Positions 7,431-8,984 of a stretch of 8,984 bases of DNA are shown here, in pieces. Position numbers and translations under genes: made by a program. Each line of letters opens with the position of its first letter. The stretch's first letter is position 1. Below the pieces are notes generated by a model. That model ran no database searches. It saw only the letters and a list, made by a program, of their open reading frames with translations, and was not told the origin of the DNA. Origin of the DNA: Legionella genomosp. 1 (GTDB taxonomy: Bacteria; Pseudomonadota; Gammaproteobacteria; Legionellales; Legionellaceae). The stretch covers positions 1 through 8,984 of the forward strand of contig CAMAYA010000039.1 in assembly GCA_945862275.1 (NCBI GenBank). Reading direction: 5' to 3'.

Positions 7431-7778
7431 TTATCCTTCATTCCTGCTGGTATCTTTAAGCATGGCCATAACGGCAGCTTCTAGAGAAGCCAAGTGTATA
7501 TCCACTATTTTCAGCACGGTATATGGATCAATTTCTCCCAAGTAATCATGCACGAGAATATTTCTGAACCCACTAATGTTTTTCCATGGTACCGACGCAT
7601 ATTGACTCATTTTTTCTTCGGGCAAATGTCTCGTTGCTTCTGACAACGTTTGCAAGTTACGCAGCGTCGCATCATAAAGCACACTATCTTTAGTAATGTC
7701 CCCGCGCGCCCTAATATGATTAATTTTTACGATGCAATCCAATATATGATTCGCAAATAATTTCCAATCTTTTTTCAT
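7431..7778 (-). CDS. hepT: HepT-like RNase toxin (DUF86)
   Basis: 115-residue all-helical protein of the HepT/DUF86 family. The catalytic motif RX4HXY is intact in FRNILVHDYLG: R72, H77 and Y79. HEPN-type toxins of this group cleave RNA, and in the MntA-HepT (type VII) system the antitoxin transfers AMP residues to the motif tyrosine, here Y79, to silence the toxin; this mechanism is known from homologues. The preceding ISGF and following PYTVLKIVDIHLASLEAAV are standard family context. The ATG (7778-7776) overlaps the antitoxin stop by four bases (ATGA), so the pair is translationally coupled with the antitoxin gene first. The catalytic residues are all present, so the toxin is likely functional. 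It lies inside a polysaccharide operon, immediately upstream of a 31-codon frame and the heparinase-like gene. Confidence 0.88.
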   Translation of the reverse strand: MKKDWKLFANHILDCIVKINHIRARGDITKDSVLYDATLRNLQTLSEATRHLPEEKMSQYASVPWKNISGFRNILVHDYLGEIDPYTVLKIVDIHLASLEAAVMAMLKDTSRNEG

Positions 7779-8065
7779 ATATTTTTTGCTTCTTTCAGTA
7801 TGGCCTCACGCAAGTGACGATTCAGCTCATGCTCTGGAACGAGATCTACCTTTCTCCCAGTTAGTTCCATCAGTTTTTCGCTTAATGGTAACCGCTGAGT
7901 AAACAGATCATATCCTTGAGGAAAATCGACCAGAAAATCAATATCGCTATTTATTCGCTCTTCACCTCTTGCAACAGAACCAAAAACACGTATACGTCGC
8001 GCACCGTATTGAGTGGCTAATAAAGCAATCTCCTTTTTTTTAGCATGAAGCACGTCCAGTAACAT
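7775..8065 (-). CDS. mntA: MntA-like minimal nucleotidyltransferase antitoxin
   Basis: 96 residues from ATG 8065-8063. It is a minimal nucleotidyltransferase with the GSX10DXD motif: GS at 29-30 in RVFGSVARGEE, D41 and D43 in SDIDFLVDF, and the third acidic residue D74 in RKVDLV. Proteins of this kind pair with HepT toxins and neutralise them by AMPylating the toxin tyrosine. I chose the ATG start because GGAAT lies about 7-9 bases upstream and the predicted family start fits; the frame stays open 20 codons further to a TTG at 8125, but that TTG is only a few bases from the likely transcription start and has no ribosome site. Its stop overlaps the hepT start (ATGA). The full catalytic triad suggests an active antitoxin. 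Confidence 0.87.
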   Translation of the reverse strand: MLLDVLHAKKKEIALLATQYGARRIRVFGSVARGEERINSDIDFLVDFPQGYDLFTQRLPLSEKLMELTGRKVDLVPEHELNRHLREAILKEAKNI

Positions 8066-8128
8066 GAATTTTATTCCGCGTCTGCAAATATAAATCAGTT
8101 TAGCTGTTACCAGATCGCAAATCAATCG

Positions 8129-8156
8129 CTTATAAAACTTGCTCTATTGTTGACAA
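8129..8156 (-). promoter_or_regulatory. Probable sigma-70 promoter of the mntA-hepT pair
   Basis: On the minus strand TTGTCA (8156-8151) and TATAAG (8134-8129) each match five of six consensus bases and are separated by 16 nt. They lie three bases after the stop of the oxidoreductase gene. Transcription from near 8122 gives a leader of about 57 nt before the mntA ATG. Because no terminator is visible after hepT, this promoter may also drive the heparinase-like gene and the rest of the cluster. I see no clear operator palindrome. Confidence 0.55.
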
Positions 8157-8158
8157 TA

Positions 8159-8984
8159 TCATGCCTGTTGCCGAATCAACTGGGCCACTTGTATGCTGAC
8201 ACGCGCCACCTCAAAAATTTCCTCAATCGCAATAGGCGAATCCCCTCCCTTCTCAATAGCCAGCAAGAAGGCCTTAACACAGGCGGCCTGGCCCTTGTCT
8301 TGCCGCCACAGATTCATTTTACGAAACCCAGGCCAGCCAAATCCCTTGAGTTTGCGGAAATTATCCAGCTGTAACACACGGCGCGCGGCAAACACTTCAA
8401 TCCGCTCTTTCGGGAATCCAGTCGCCCCATTGGCTAAATAATGAATCGTGCCAAATGATCCATCAGCAAATCCTAACGTAATCGCTACTTTGTCTTCAGT
8501 TATGCATCCCGTGCGTGTATCGCCCATGCACCGCGCTTGTACAGAAATGATTTCAGTGCCCACAAGGTATCGCATCAGATCAATAAAGTGGCACGCCTCA
8601 CCAATGATTCGCCCCCCTCCCACAGCACGGTCTTGTGTCCAATGATCAGCAGGCAAATGCCCCGCGTTTACTGTCATAATAAACGATTTAGGCTCCTTCA
8701 CCGTTTTTAATAATCCATGCATTTTTTGAACGTGCGGCGCAAACCGTCGATTAAATCCCACCGTAAGATGGCTTTTTTTACCAGACAACATCGCCGTATG
8801 ATAAGCCGCCTCAACCGCTGCAAGCCCTTCTAAATCAATGGCCAATGGCTTTTCAACAAAAATATGTTTGCCCACCGCTAACGCTTTTGTCACAAAATGC
8901 GCATGTGAATCATGGCGCGTCGCAATCACTAGCGTATTGATACTGTTATCCATCAACATCGCATCAATATCCACCGAGGCCTTC
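8159..8984 (-). CDS. Gfo/Idh/MocA family oxidoreductase, C-terminal part (5' end beyond window)
   Basis: Open frame from the right edge to TGA at 8161-8159; codons before the first visible GTG (8974) read KAS without a stop, so the gene starts outside the window. Counting from that GTG, the dinucleotide-domain end ATRHDSHAHFV...GKHIFVEKPLA has the EKP motif at 41-43. The substrate domain has GGGRIIGEACHFIDLMRYL with H129 and D132, then DGSFGTIHYLANG, FPKERIEVF and GWPGFRKMNLWRQDKGQAA. The last blocks are typical of the Gfo/Idh half of the two-domain oxidoreductases (alcohol-dehydrogenase-like N-terminus plus Gfo/Idh C-terminus, about 700 residues) that neighbour heparinase-like genes in O-antigen clusters. 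Whether the missing part is that long cannot be seen. Likely role: NAD(P)-dependent oxidation or reduction of a sugar intermediate in the cytoplasm. Confidence 0.85.
   Translation of the reverse strand, partial: KASVDIDAMLMDNSINTLVIATRHDSHAHFVTKALAVGKHIFVEKPLAIDLEGLAAVEAAYHTAMLSGKKSHLTVGFNRRFAPHVQKMHGLLKTVKEPKSFIMTVNAGHLPADHWTQDRAVGGGRIIGEACHFIDLMRYLVGTEIISVQARCMGDTRTGCITEDKVAITLGFADGSFGTIHYLANGATGFPKERIEVFAARRVLQLDNFRKLKGFGWPGFRKMNLWRQDKGQAACVKAFLLAIEKGGDSPIAIEEIFEVARVSIQVAQLIRQQA

Noticed and set aside
8066..8125. N-terminal extension of mntA to the TTG at 8125
   Set aside because: The TTG lies at the expected transcription start and has no Shine-Dalgarno; the ATG at 8065 has GGAAT at good spacing and gives the usual family length.

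Overview
The window reads as a chromosomal accessory region of a gammaproteobacterium-like, moderate-GC bacterium. This is inferred from protein style and base composition; no rRNA or tRNA is present to confirm it. All convincing genes lie on the minus strand, so the window is best read from right to left. It is mainly part of a surface-polysaccharide (O-antigen or capsule type) biosynthesis cluster, interrupted by a toxin-antitoxin module and bordered on the left by a mobile-element scar and an unrelated ATPase gene.

Right to left: (1) 8984-8159, the C-terminal Gfo/Idh/MocA part of an oxidoreductase that runs off the right edge, resembling the two-domain oxidoreductases seen beside heparinase-like genes in polysaccharide clusters. 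(2) 8156-7431, a promoter followed by an overlapping gene pair, an MntA-type minimal nucleotidyltransferase antitoxin and a HepT (DUF86) RNase toxin with intact RX4HXY motif. (3) 7428-7333, a 31-codon reading frame with a good Shine-Dalgarno and an ATGA overlap with the next gene. (4) 7336-5660, a heparinase II/III family protein that carries an in-frame, GC-rich palindromic repeat insertion near its N-terminus. (5) 5658-4489, a WbuB-like GT4 glycosyltransferase starting at TTG. (6) 4465-3494, an extended-SDR nucleotide-sugar epimerase/reductase. (7) 3473-1701, a PglK-like ABC flippase cut in two by one in-frame TAA at 2516-2514: membrane half 3473-2514, ATPase half 2513-1701. (8) 1672-1511, a remnant of what looks like a transposase C-terminus. 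(9) 1432-1, an AAA-ATPase-like/PD-(D/E)XK nuclease family gene with its own extended -10 promoter, cut by the left edge.

Functional picture: items 1, 4, 5, 6 and 7 would modify nucleotide sugars, assemble a lipid-linked oligosaccharide at the cytoplasmic face, flip it across the inner membrane and possibly trim or modify the polymer in the periplasm. Their tight spacing (1-28 nt gaps) suggests one operon. The MntA-HepT pair interrupts that operon but is arranged so that downstream transcription and coupling are kept. The points most worth a second look are the repeat inserted inside the heparinase-like protein, the toxin-antitoxin pair inside the polysaccharide operon with the tiny coupled reading frame after it, and the nonsense-split flippase.
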